Origin: an uncultured Erythrobacter sp.
GTDB lineage: Bacteria; Pseudomonadota; Alphaproteobacteria; Sphingomonadales; Sphingomonadaceae
NCBI GenBank assembly: GCA_947258465.1
Contig: CAMYIQ010000259.1
Coordinates: 1 to 7,908 of the forward strand
Direction of reading: 5' to 3'
Length of the DNA stretch: 7,908 bases
Below, piece by piece: positions 1-6,678 of this stretch. A program made the translations under genes and the position numbers. The notes beneath the pieces were generated by a model. That model searched no databases. It was not told the origin of the DNA and was given only the letters and a program-made list of their open reading frames with translations. The first letter of the stretch is position 1. Every line of letters begins with the position of its first letter.

Positions 1-2492
1 CTGTCGGTCGCCTTGAGACCCAGCGTATTGCGCGTGTCGCCATCCTTGAACTGCAATGGCAGCACGCCCATGCCGATCAGGTTCGAACGGTGGATCCGCT
101 CGAAGCTTTCGACCATGACCGCCTTCACGCCCAACAGGATCGTGCCCTTGGCTGCCCAGTCACGGCTCGAGCCGGTCCCGTATTCCTTGCCGCCAACGAC
201 CACCAGCGGCGTGCCGTCTTCCTTGTGCTTCATCGCAGCGTCGTAGATCGGCATCTGTTCGCCATTGTAGGTGGTGACACCGCCTTCGACGCCCGGGACC
301 ATTTCGTTCTTGATGCGGATATTGGCGAAGGTGCCGCGCATCATCACGTCGTGGTTGCCGCGGCGCGAGCCGTAGGAGTTGAAATCCTGCTTCGCGACCT
401 GGTGGCTCTGCAGATAGGAGCCCGCCGGGCTGTCTTCCTTGATCGAACCGGCCGGCGAGATGTGATCGGTGGTGACCGAATCGCCGAGGATCGCCAGCGG
501 CTTGGCATCGGTGATGTCCGTTACCGGGGCGGGGGTCATTTCCATGTCTTCGAAGAAGGGCGGGCTCGCGACATAGGTGCTGGTCGGGTTCCAGCGATAT
601 GTGTCCGAAGCCTCGACATTGATCGCCTGCCAGTGCTCGTCGCCCTTATAGACATCGGCGTAGCGGGTGACGAACATCTCGCGGTCGATATTGGCGGCGC
701 GGTGTTCGCGCACTTCGTCATTGGTCGGCCAGATGTCGGCAAGCATCACGTCGTTGCCGTCTTGGTCCTGACCGATCGGGGTTTCGGTGATGTCTTCGGT
801 CACGGTGCCTTTGAGCGCATAAGCGACCACCAGCGGCGGGCTGGCGAGGAAATTGGCGCGCACATCGGGCGACACACGGCCTTCGAAGTTGCGGTTGCCG
901 GAAAGAACGCTGGCGGCGACGATGTCGTTGCCGTTGATCGCCTTCGAAATCGGCGGGGCGAGCGGGCCGGAATTGCCGATGCAGGTGGTGCAGCCATAGC
1001 CGACGAGGTCGAAGCCGAGATCGTCGAGATCGTCCTGCAGGCCCGACTTTTCGAGATAGTCGGTCACGACCTGCGATCCCGGTGCGAGGCTGGTCTTGAC
1101 CCAGGGCTTGGGCTTGAGGCCCTTTTCATTCGCCTTCTTGGCAACAAGGCCGGCCGCGATCAGCACGTCGGGGTTCGACGTGTTGGTGCAGCTGGTAATG
1201 GCCGCGATCACCACGTCGCCATCACCGATATCGTGGTCCTTGCCATCGACACCGACGCGGGCCGGCGCGGCCTTCTTGTAGATCTTTTCCAGATCGGTGT
1301 TGAACAGCTCGTCGACCTGCGGAAGCGCCACGCGGTCCTGCGGACGCTTGGGCCCGGCAAGGCTGGGCACGACCTTGGACACGTCGAGTTCGAGTGTCTT
1401 GGTGAAGACCGGCTCGTTCTCGGGCGTGAACCACATGCCCTGTTCCTTCGAATAGGCTTCGACCAGCGCGATGGTCTCTTCGTCGCGGCCCGTCAAACGC
1501 ATGTATTCGAGCGTCTTGTCGTCGATGCCGAAGAAGCCGCAGGTCGCGCCGTATTCGGGCGCCATGTTGGCAATGGTCGCACGGTCGGCAAGGCTGAGCT
1601 TGGCGACGCCTTCGCCGTAGAATTCGACGAAGCGGCCGACCACGCCGACTTCGCGCAGCATCTGCACGCAGGTCAGCACGAGATCGGTGGCGGTCACGCC
1701 TTCGGCCATTGCGCCGGTCAGCTTGAAGCCGACCACTTCGGGGATCAGCATCGAGATCGGCTGGCCGAGCATGGCGGCTTCGGCTTCGATCCCGCCGACG
1801 CCCCAGCCCAGCACGCCGAGGCCGTTGATCATGGTGGTGTGGCTATCGGTGCCGACGCAAGTGTCGGGATAGGCGACTGGATTGCCTTCGGGGTCGTCGG
1901 TCGACCACACGCCCTTGCCGATATATTCGAGGTTCACCTGGTGGCAGATACCGGTGCCCGGAGGCACGGCGGAGAAGTTCTCGAAGCTCTTCGAGCCCCA
2001 TTTGAGGAAGTCGTAACGCTCCGCATTGCGGGCATATTCCAGCTCCACGTTCTTCTCGAAGGCCTTGGGGTGGCCGAATTCGTCGACCATGACCGAGTGG
2101 TCGATCACCAGGTTAACCGGAACCTGCGGGTTGATCTTGGCAGTATCGCCGCCGAGCTTCGAAATCGCGTCGCGCATCGCAGCCAGATCGACCACACAGG
2201 GTACGCCGGTGAAATCCTGCAGCAACACGCGCGCCGGGCGGTACTGGATTTCCTTGCCGGTCGCGGGGTTTTTCTGCCAGTCGGCAATGGCCTGCGCATC
2301 GTCGGTCGACACGGTGAAGCCGCCATCCTCGAAGCGGAGCATGTTTTCGAGCAGGACCTTGAGGCTGAAGGGCAGCTTCGACACGTCGCCGATCGTCTTC
2401 TCCGCCTTGGCGAAGGAATAGTAAGCGTAGTCCTTCCCGTTCACGGTGAGGGTGGAGCGGGTTCCGAGCGTGTCCTTGCCGACCTGGGTCAT
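1..2492 (-). CDS. acnA: Aconitate hydratase AcnA (3' end cut by window edge)
   Basis: Cytosolic TCA-cycle enzyme that converts citrate to isocitrate through cis-aconitate with a [4Fe-4S] cluster. The 830 visible codons run from an ATG at 2492 to the left edge; the E. coli homologue has about 890 residues, so roughly the last 60 are missing. The cluster ligands are visible as Cys435 in SCTN and Cys501/Cys504 in GCTTC, the same numbers as in E. coli AcnA, which supports this start and the IRP1/AcnA family rather than AcnB. The swivel domain carries the YGTGSSRDWAAKG loop with Arg777, a substrate-binding position. The start follows an AAAGGA ribosome site nine bases upstream. It is transcribed divergently from the small gene at 2710. 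No internal frameshift is seen. The gene is certain; only its end lies outside the window. Confidence 0.98.
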   Translation of the reverse strand, partial: MTQVGKDTLGTRSTLTVNGKDYAYYSFAKAEKTIGDVSKLPFSLKVLLENMLRFEDGGFTVSTDDAQAIADWQKNPATGKEIQYRPARVLLQDFTGVPCVVDLAAMRDAISKLGGDTAKINPQVPVNLVIDHSVMVDEFGHPKAFEKNVELEYARNAERYDFLKWGSKSFENFSAVPPGTGICHQVNLEYIGKGVWSTDDPEGNPVAYPDTCVGTDSHTTMINGLGVLGWGVGGIEAEAAMLGQPISMLIPEVVGFKLTGAMAEGVTATDLVLTCVQMLREVGVVGRFVEFYGEGVAKLSLADRATIANMAPEYGATCGFFGIDDKTLEYMRLTGRDEETIALVEAYSKEQGMWFTPENEPVFTKTLELDVSKVVPSLAGPKRPQDRVALPQVDELFNTDLEKIYKKAAPARVGVDGKDHDIGDGDVVIAAITSCTNTSNPDVLIAAGLVAKKANEKGLKPKPWVKTSLAPGSQVVTDYLEKSGLQDDLDDLGFDLVGYGCTTCIGNSGPLAPPISKAINGNDIVAASVLSGNRNFEGRVSPDVRANFLASPPLVVAYALKGTVTEDITETPIGQDQDGNDVMLADIWPTNDEVREHRAANIDREMFVTRYADVYKGDEHWQAINVEASDTYRWNPTSTYVASPPFFEDMEMTPAPVTDITDAKPLAILGDSVTTDHISPAGSIKEDSPAGSYLQSHQVAKQDFNSYGSRRGNHDVMMRGTFANIRIKNEMVPGVEGGVTTYNGEQMPIYDAAMKHKEDGTPLVVVGGKEYGTGSSRDWAAKGTILLGVKAVMVESFERIHRSNLIGMGVLPLQFKDGDTRNTLGLKATD

Positions 2493-2611
2493 GCGCGCAT
2501 CTGTCCTTTCAGTTGAGAGCCGTCACCCGACCAATGGGCGGGGCGGTAGAATGTGCCGCGCACCTGCGACGGAACGCCGAAAAAATCAAGAGTGTGGCAC
2601 TGCAACATAGA

Positions 2612-2630
2612 CCAATTGGGGAACCTAGGT
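2612..2630. repeat. Pair of adjacent 8-bp palindromes, possible operator
   Basis: CCAATTGG and ACCTAGGT are each perfectly self-complementary and are separated by three bases, so their centres lie about one helical turn apart. They are in the middle of the acnA/small-gene divergent region, where a dimeric regulator could act on either promoter. The second contains CTAG, a tetranucleotide that is rare in many bacterial genomes. The two sites are not copies of one another, which weakens the case for one protein binding both. I match them to no known regulator. Confidence 0.25.
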
Positions 2631-2676
2631 GCCGCTTCAGCGCTTATTAAGGCAAAATCAGGGCAGGTGTGCCGCA

Positions 2677-2694
2677 TCGGGCAGCGCGGCCCGA
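2677..2694 (+). repeat. GC-rich inverted repeat before the small-gene ribosome site
   Basis: TCGGGC (2677-2682) and GCCCGA (2689-2694) can pair around the six-base loop AGCGCG. The stem ends two bases before the AGAGGGAG ribosome-binding site of the small gene, so in its mRNA it could stack next to the site and affect initiation. A six-base stem is short for GC-rich DNA and may be chance. There is no following T-run, so it does not look like an intrinsic terminator. Confidence 0.3.
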
Positions 2695-2709
2695 AAGAGG
2701 GAGTTTACC

Positions 2710-2862
2710 ATGTCTTCGCTTCTGGAATTGGGTGACGGTCCGCATCGTTCGCTTCGTGTCGCTGTTCTTGCAGCCGTGCTTGGCGTTGCAGGCTGTTTCA
2801 CCGCTGCCTTCACGTTCGCCGATCAGCCGGCCCAGGCGGCCGAGGTCGAGCAGACCCGCTAA
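2710..2862 (+). CDS. Small hydrophobic (membrane or exported) protein, 50 aa
   Basis: I do not recognise this family. The ATG at 2710 has a strong ribosome site, AGAGGGAG, six bases upstream, which is the main reason to call it; the open frame extends upstream to an ATG at 2629, but that start has no such site. The protein has a short polar N-terminus with His12, Arg13 and Arg16, a hydrophobic stretch at about 17-37, and a polar C-terminal end. The stretch could be a single membrane helix. It could also be a signal peptide: AQA at 41-43 resembles a signal peptidase I site, and VAGC at 26-29 resembles a lipobox, which would make a 22-residue lipoprotein. It is divergent from acnA, and its stop overlaps the end of the opposing transporter gene by four bases. 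No function can be assigned. Confidence 0.6.
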   Translation: MSSLLELGDGPHRSLRVAVLAAVLGVAGCFTAAFTFADQPAQAAEVEQTR

Positions 2863-3749
2863 ATCTCGCGGTCTCTGGTCAGGGCGCGCGGCTTGCGCGC
2901 CGCTACCCAGCATGACGCGACAATGATCGCCGTGCCGATGATCGTTGGTGTAGTGAGCTTTTCGGCAAAGAATATCCAACCAAACAGCGAAGCCCATAAG
3001 AACCCCGAATATTCCAGCGGGACGAGCACTTGCGCCTCGGCGCGGGCATAAGCCCAGGCGAAGGCCATCGCGCCCACGACTGTCAGAACCGCAGCCGCAG
3101 TGAGGTCGACCAGTGTGCTGCGATCGGGCATCTCGAACAGGAACGGGACCGCAAGGCCGAGCAGGACGACCGACACGCCTGAATGGAAGGTGGCGATTTC
3201 GGCAGGCCCGGCGACTTGAGACTGCCTTCGGATCAGGATGAAGCTGTAGGCGTACAGCAACGCGGAAACGAGGATGGCCGCGAGGCCGAGTGCCGTATCG
3301 TAGTCGAAACCGGCCTGACCGATCTTTCCGCCGATGATTACGAGCGTTCCCGCAAAGCCGAGAACGGATGCAATCATGGCCTGTCGGCTGATCGTCTCGC
3401 CCAGCAGAACGCGTGCCAGGTAGAGCGCGATCAGCGGCGCGACGAAGCTGATTGCGATAGCTTCGGCGAGAGGCAGTTTGGTGATCGCGTAGAAAAAGGT
3501 CAGCGCCATGAAGGTCGCAACAACCGAGCGCTGCAAATGCAGCTTCAACACCTGTCTGTCGGGCCACCGCCCGCCACGTGCCAGCCAAAGGGGCAAAGCT
3601 ATACCGGTCGCGATGGCCGAGCGAAGCCATGCAGCCGTAAGCGCACCCACCGCCAGGGCGGCACTCTTCATATAGGCGTCCATCAGCGAAAGGCTGGCAA
3701 CTGCCAGCGTGGCCATCGCGATGGGGAGCAGGACATGGTTGCGGTTCAC
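2859..3749 (-). CDS. DMT-superfamily transporter, two EamA domains
   Basis: Inner-membrane transporter of the drug/metabolite superfamily, 296 residues, the usual length for the ten-helix EamA type. Two repeats are visible: the first at about residues 6-141 and the second at about 152-285. Each contains the family-typical stretch near its end: PLAEAIAISFVAPL at 93-106 and VPLEYSGFLWASLFGW at 243-258, each followed by a Gly-Glu or Ala-Glu and then a last helix. The C-terminus is short and basic, as expected for a cytoplasmic end. The start is a GTG at 3749; an in-frame ATG at 3770 meets a stop after three codons, and the next in-frame ATG (3716) would trim the first helix. The ribosome site is weak (GGGCGG). 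The substrate cannot be told from sequence; family members export or import amino acids, metabolites, nucleosides or S-adenosylmethionine. Confidence 0.92.
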   Translation of the reverse strand: MNRNHVLLPIAMATLAVASLSLMDAYMKSAALAVGALTAAWLRSAIATGIALPLWLARGGRWPDRQVLKLHLQRSVVATFMALTFFYAITKLPLAEAIAISFVAPLIALYLARVLLGETISRQAMIASVLGFAGTLVIIGGKIGQAGFDYDTALGLAAILVSALLYAYSFILIRRQSQVAGPAEIATFHSGVSVVLLGLAVPFLFEMPDRSTLVDLTAAAVLTVVGAMAFAWAYARAEAQVLVPLEYSGFLWASLFGWIFFAEKLTTPTIIGTAIIVASCWVAARKPRALTRDREI

Positions 3750-3897
3750 CGGGCCGCCCTATCTGGCCATACGAACTACGTCACTGCCAATTCAGCCTTG
3801 TGAAAGCCATCGTACTGGATTGGCGCTACGCAACCGATTACTGTAATGTCAGGCCGCACGCGCCGCATGGGGGCTTGGGCCGAACCTGGTAGGATTT
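3750..3897. promoter_or_regulatory. Divergent promoter region, transporter and L,D-transpeptidase
   Basis: This 148-base gap separates two genes that point away from each other, so it should carry both promoters. On the plus strand TTGGCG (3820-3825) and TAATGT (3844-3849) are 18 bases apart and form a weak sigma-70-like pair that would start transcription about 40 bases before the transpeptidase ATG. For the transporter I see no acceptable pair. There is no tRNA, riboswitch or strong hairpin here. Confidence 0.4.
3820..3849 (+). promoter_or_regulatory. Possible sigma-70 promoter of the YcbB-like transpeptidase
   Basis: TTGGCG at 3820-3825 matches four of six bases of the -35 consensus, and TAATGT at 3844-3849 matches four of six at -10, with an 18-base spacer. 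Start codon and ribosome site lie about 40-50 bases downstream, a normal leader length. A match of this quality is often found by chance, so it is only a candidate. Confidence 0.3.
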
Positions 3898-5325
3898 ATG
3901 ACACGCTTTCGTCTGATTATCGGCACCGCAATGGGTGCCGCGCTCTGCGCGACCTCGGTTTGGGCGCAGGATAGCGCGCCGGAAAACCTTCTTCCGCCTG
4001 AACCGGAGAAAGTCACCGAAGAGCTTCCCGACTATACTGCCGACGCACCCCGGCCGGCGGCGCAGCCAAGTGTCGATGAAAGTTTCGACGATATCCGCAT
4101 GGAGCGGGGCGAGATCGTTCAGCAATTGCCGGTTCTGGTCCGCGAATGGAGCACTGCCCAGGCCCGGGATCTGCTCGCTTTCATTCCGACGGTCGAGGCC
4201 GAGGGACTCGTGCCCTCCGACTACCGTGCCGACGAATTGCGCGCGGCGATCGACAATGGTGAAGGCGCAGCGCTCGACGCAATCGCCAGCGAAGTCTTCA
4301 TTTGGCTGGTGGAGGATCTGCGCGATGGCCGCACGCCCATGGACGCGCGCCGCCAATGGTTCGTCGTCGATCCCGATCCCGATGTCCTGCCATCGCACCG
4401 CTTGCTCGAAGCTGCGGTCGAGAGTGGCGATATCGCGGGCACACTAACCGAGCTCAATCCGGTTTCACCCGACTATGCGCGCCTGAGGGAAGAGCTCGCG
4501 GTCACGACCGATCCGGCCAAGCGGAAGCTGATCCGTGCCAATATGGATCGCTGGCGCTGGCTCGCGCGCGATCTGGGCAAGCAGTATCTTCTGGCGAATG
4601 TTCCCGAATACCAATTGCGCCTGACGGTGAACGACAAGATCATCAAGCATTACCGCGTGGTGGTCGGCAAGCCCGGTCGCACGGCGACACCGCAGCTTTC
4701 CGAAATGGTCGAGGCGGTGATCTTCAACCCGACCTGGACGGTGCCGCAATCGATCGTGAAAGGCGAAGGGCTGGGCGCGAAAGTGCTGAACAACCCCGGC
4801 TGGGCACGCGCCAACGGCTACAAGGCGACCAAGGGTGCCAATGGCTGGATCAGCGTGGTTCAGCAACCCGGGCCGGGCAATTCACTGGGGCTGATGAAGC
4901 TCGACATGCCCAATCCGCATGCGATTTTTTTCCACGATACGCCGGCAAAGGCGTTGTTCGCGCGTGACAGTCGCGCCCTGAGTCATGGGTGCATCCGCGT
5001 TCAGGGCGCGCGCGAGCTGGCGATGACGATGGCCATGCTGGGCAATGCCGATAGCCGCGAAGACCTGCCCGTTATTCAGCAGGAAGTCTCCGAAATCACT
5101 GCGTCGCGCAAATACACGCGCTATCCGATGGAAAAACAGTGGCCCGCCTACATCACCTATTTCACCTATGGCGTGGATGTGAACGGAGAGCTGCGTCAGT
5201 TCGACGATATATACGGCCGCGATGCGCCGGTTCTGGCCGCGCTCGATGCGCCGCGCCAGCGCGAGCGGGCGCGGGAGACGAGCGAAGAGGTCATCGAGAT
5301 CGTCGACGACCTGCAGACTAGCTAA
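3898..5325 (+). CDS. YcbB/LdtD-like L,D-transpeptidase, periplasmic
   Basis: Peptidoglycan cross-linking enzyme that joins stem peptides by 3-3 bonds, or attaches proteins to the wall, using a catalytic cysteine. The 475 residues begin with a signal peptide (1-23, cleavage after VWA). A Pro/Glu-rich linker follows (about 28-57), then a helical scaffold domain like that of YcbB (about 70-200), the RWRWL motif at 218-222, and the YkuD catalytic domain (about 228-390). The catalytic site is visible as His346 in FFHDTP and Cys365 in SHGCIRV. A peptidoglycan-binding repeat, usual between scaffold and RWRWL in this family, seems absent: only about ten residues separate the two. E. coli LdtD has 615 residues. 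The C-terminal tail is acidic. The start is supported by AGGA four bases before the ATG. It ends six bases from the stop of a second L,D-transpeptidase on the other strand. Confidence 0.93.
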   Translation: MTRFRLIIGTAMGAALCATSVWAQDSAPENLLPPEPEKVTEELPDYTADAPRPAAQPSVDESFDDIRMERGEIVQQLPVLVREWSTAQARDLLAFIPTVEAEGLVPSDYRADELRAAIDNGEGAALDAIASEVFIWLVEDLRDGRTPMDARRQWFVVDPDPDVLPSHRLLEAAVESGDIAGTLTELNPVSPDYARLREELAVTTDPAKRKLIRANMDRWRWLARDLGKQYLLANVPEYQLRLTVNDKIIKHYRVVVGKPGRTATPQLSEMVEAVIFNPTWTVPQSIVKGEGLGAKVLNNPGWARANGYKATKGANGWISVVQQPGPGNSLGLMKLDMPNPHAIFFHDTPAKALFARDSRALSHGCIRVQGARELAMTMAMLGNADSREDLPVIQQEVSEITASRKYTRYPMEKQWPAYITYFTYGVDVNGELRQFDDIYGRDAPVLAALDAPRQRERARETSEEVIEIVDDLQTS

Positions 5326-5331
5326 GGGCCG

Positions 5332-6039
5332 TTAGAAAACGCCGGGATTGGTGCGGCTGAAGGTCGTGCCATCCTCGCGGCGCAGCAAATCATATTGTGC
5401 GACCGGGGGTGCGGCGGTGCTGCCGTCTTCCGCAAGGCCATAGCTCCCCGCCACCAGCAGGCGTCCGCCCGACAGGTCGATCAGCGCGCGATCGAACTGT
5501 TCCGGCCCCATGGCGAAACAGCCGTTCGATCGGCCGAGGCGGCCCCAGCGGTCGACATGCGCAGGTGTGGCGTAATTCGCCTGGTGCATCACAATCGCAC
5601 GCGGCAGCGCGTTGGAATTGGTCGGATCGAGCCCGTCCAGGCGGATCGACGTGCCATAGCGTCCGACATACCAGCTACGCGTCATGAAGGCCCCGCGGCT
5701 GGAGGCCTCGCTGCCCTCGATATTCGAATAGCGTTTGAGCCAGCCATCGTGTTCGCCATCAGAGCCGGTGCCATGGCTGACGTGATAGCTCGCCACGCGT
5801 TCGTTCTCGAGATCGACGAAATGGAAGCGCTTGCTTGCCGAATGCAGCCCGAAATCGGCGATCCCGACGATATCCTTGCGCCAGATTTTTGATCCGACCC
5901 GTTCCAGTTCAGCGCGAGCAATCGCCATCAGCTTCGCGTCGCGCGCAGAAGTGGGATTGGCCTGCGCAAACAGGCGCGTGGGAAGGGCTGCCACTGCTCC
6001 GGCAGCAAGAGTGCTCTTGATAAGGTCGCGGCGTTTCAT
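5332..6039 (-). CDS. YkuD_2-type murein L,D-transpeptidase domain protein
   Basis: Predicted periplasmic cysteine peptidoglycan transpeptidase of the YkuD_2 group, 235 residues, a different subfamily from the neighbour at 3898. The N-terminus (KRRDLIKS, then a hydrophobic stretch, LFAQ) looks like a twin-arginine signal with cleavage near residue 25. Family landmarks occur in order: VSHGTGSDGEHDG (about 80-92), the Tyr-Ser-Asn and Gly-Ser strands, IVMHQ with His152, and GRLGRSNGCFAMGP with the presumed catalytic Cys174. Asn precedes the Gly-Cys pair where YkuD enzymes generally have His. The ATG at 6039 was chosen because AAGGAA lies seven bases upstream and the signal peptide begins there; the open frame extends to 6477 only because it runs through the protease gene in another frame. 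It is the last gene of the probable ispG operon, 62 bases after the protease. Confidence 0.88.
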   Translation of the reverse strand: MKRRDLIKSTLAAGAVAALPTRLFAQANPTSARDAKLMAIARAELERVGSKIWRKDIVGIADFGLHSASKRFHFVDLENERVASYHVSHGTGSDGEHDGWLKRYSNIEGSEASSRGAFMTRSWYVGRYGTSIRLDGLDPTNSNALPRAIVMHQANYATPAHVDRWGRLGRSNGCFAMGPEQFDRALIDLSGGRLLVAGSYGLAEDGSTAAPPVAQYDLLRREDGTTFSRTNPGVF

Positions 6040-6101
6040 CGACAATTTCCTTAGCAGGGAGCGACTGACGACGCCATGAACATTGCGCCCGGCCGGTCTG
6101 G

Positions 6102-6653
6102 CTATTCGCCCAGCACCATGCGGTCGCCCGCGATCCGCACCGGCTGGATGGTGGTCAGAAAGCTTTGGCCGAGTAGCGAGACGGGAAGACCTTCGGGCAC
6201 GATGACCGCGCGGACGTTGCGCGCTTCGTGGCCGCCCAGCGTAACCCTGTCGAGCGAGACTTCGACCCCGTGCACCGGACCCGAGGCGCCACGGGCGACG
6301 GGGCGCACGTCTGCGGCTGACCAGACCAGGCCCGCTGTGCGTGCATCGGTGCCGGTCAGCGCAACGACGCTTGCGCCCGTATCGACGAGGAACTCCAAAC
6401 TCGCGCCATCGACGGCAGCATCGGCATAGAAATGCCCATTGGGAGCGCGCACCAACTCGGTCGCGCCTGCGACCCAAGCGGAATAGCGGTCGTCTCTCCC
6501 GGCCCGCATATCGGGCGGCGTCGGCCGCATAGCCGTTGTGCCTGCTGCCAGCGTCTCCGCCCCGTCGGTCGCTGAATCGATCGCTCCGCCGGGCATGAAG
6601 GCGGCCCCGACCAAGGCCATGATGGCGACCACCAGAAGAGCGAGCTCGCGCAT
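6102..6653 (-). CDS. Membrane-anchored retropepsin-like aspartic protease
   Basis: Small bacterial aspartic protease of the clan AA (retropepsin-like) kind, 183 residues. A hydrophobic segment at about 3-22 should anchor it in the inner membrane with the protease domain in the periplasm; a variable linker covers about 25-70. The catalytic motif is LVDTGASVV, with Asp91 as the presumed nucleophile side, followed by the hydrophobic strand LLGQSFL at about 160-166 typical of the second half of the fold. There is only one Asp-Thr-Gly, so activity would need a dimer, as in retroviral proteases. Caulobacter PerP is a known periplasmic relative by type. The start at 6653 is favoured over the upstream in-frame ATG (6767), because AAGG lies eight bases before it and the membrane helix begins there. 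It lies 25 bases after the thioredoxin-like gene. Its substrate is unknown. Confidence 0.88.
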   Translation of the reverse strand: MRELALLVVAIMALVGAAFMPGGAIDSATDGAETLAAGTTAMRPTPPDMRAGRDDRYSAWVAGATELVRAPNGHFYADAAVDGASLEFLVDTGASVVALTGTDARTAGLVWSAADVRPVARGASGPVHGVEVSLDRVTLGGHEARNVRAVIVPEGLPVSLLGQSFLTTIQPVRIAGDRMVLGE

Positions 6654-6678
6654 GGGCGCAACCTTGCGTGAATTGCGG

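Larger units (their letters stand above)
2493..2709. promoter_or_regulatory. Divergent intergenic region of acnA and the small gene
   Basis: These 217 bases must hold the promoters of acnA (minus) and of the small gene (plus), because the two genes point away from each other. I found no -35/-10 pair on either strand good enough to call. Two perfect 8-bp palindromes, CCAATTGG (2612-2619) and ACCTAGGT (2623-2630), sit with centres 11 bp apart and could be an operator. A GC-rich inverted repeat lies at 2677-2694. The stretch around 2579-2590 is A-rich on the plus strand. The promoter role is inferred from position only. Confidence 0.55.

Noticed and set aside
90..2516. An 808-codon open frame on the plus strand
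   Set aside because: It is exactly codon-aligned antisense to acnA. A stop there would need TTA, CTA or TCA in acnA, which GC-rich genomes seldom use, so it stays open. Its translation is full of His/Asp/Val/Arg typical of antisense GC-rich frames, and AcnA itself is certain.
2647..3630. A 327-codon minus-strand frame overlapping the transporter
   Set aside because: It is Arg/Pro-rich and out of frame with the clear ten-helix EamA protein; it is a shadow frame.
3759..3770. Three-codon frame (M-A-R-stop) just before the transporter GTG start
   Set aside because: It is short enough to be chance and has no supporting ribosome site; no evidence of a regulatory leader.
3183..3803. A 206-codon plus-strand frame opposite the transporter
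   Set aside because: It has no ribosome site or recognisable domain and lies wholly antisense to a convincing gene.
4925..4931. Seven-T run inside the YcbB-like transpeptidase
   Set aside because: It encodes part of IFFHDTP, a conserved catalytic stretch; the frame continues intact, so there is no sign of frameshifting or a phase-variable tract.
5326..5345. Possible bidirectional terminator between the two transpeptidases
   Set aside because: The gap is only six bases and no stem with a following T-run can be drawn on either strand.
6089..6096. CCGGCCGG palindrome between the protease and the second transpeptidase
   Set aside because: A GC-only 8-mer is expected by chance in DNA of this composition and no promoter lies beside it.
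6040..6477. N-terminal extension of the second L,D-transpeptidase to 6477
   Set aside because: This part overlaps the protease gene in another frame and is Arg-rich; the Tat-like signal and ribosome site place the start at 6039.
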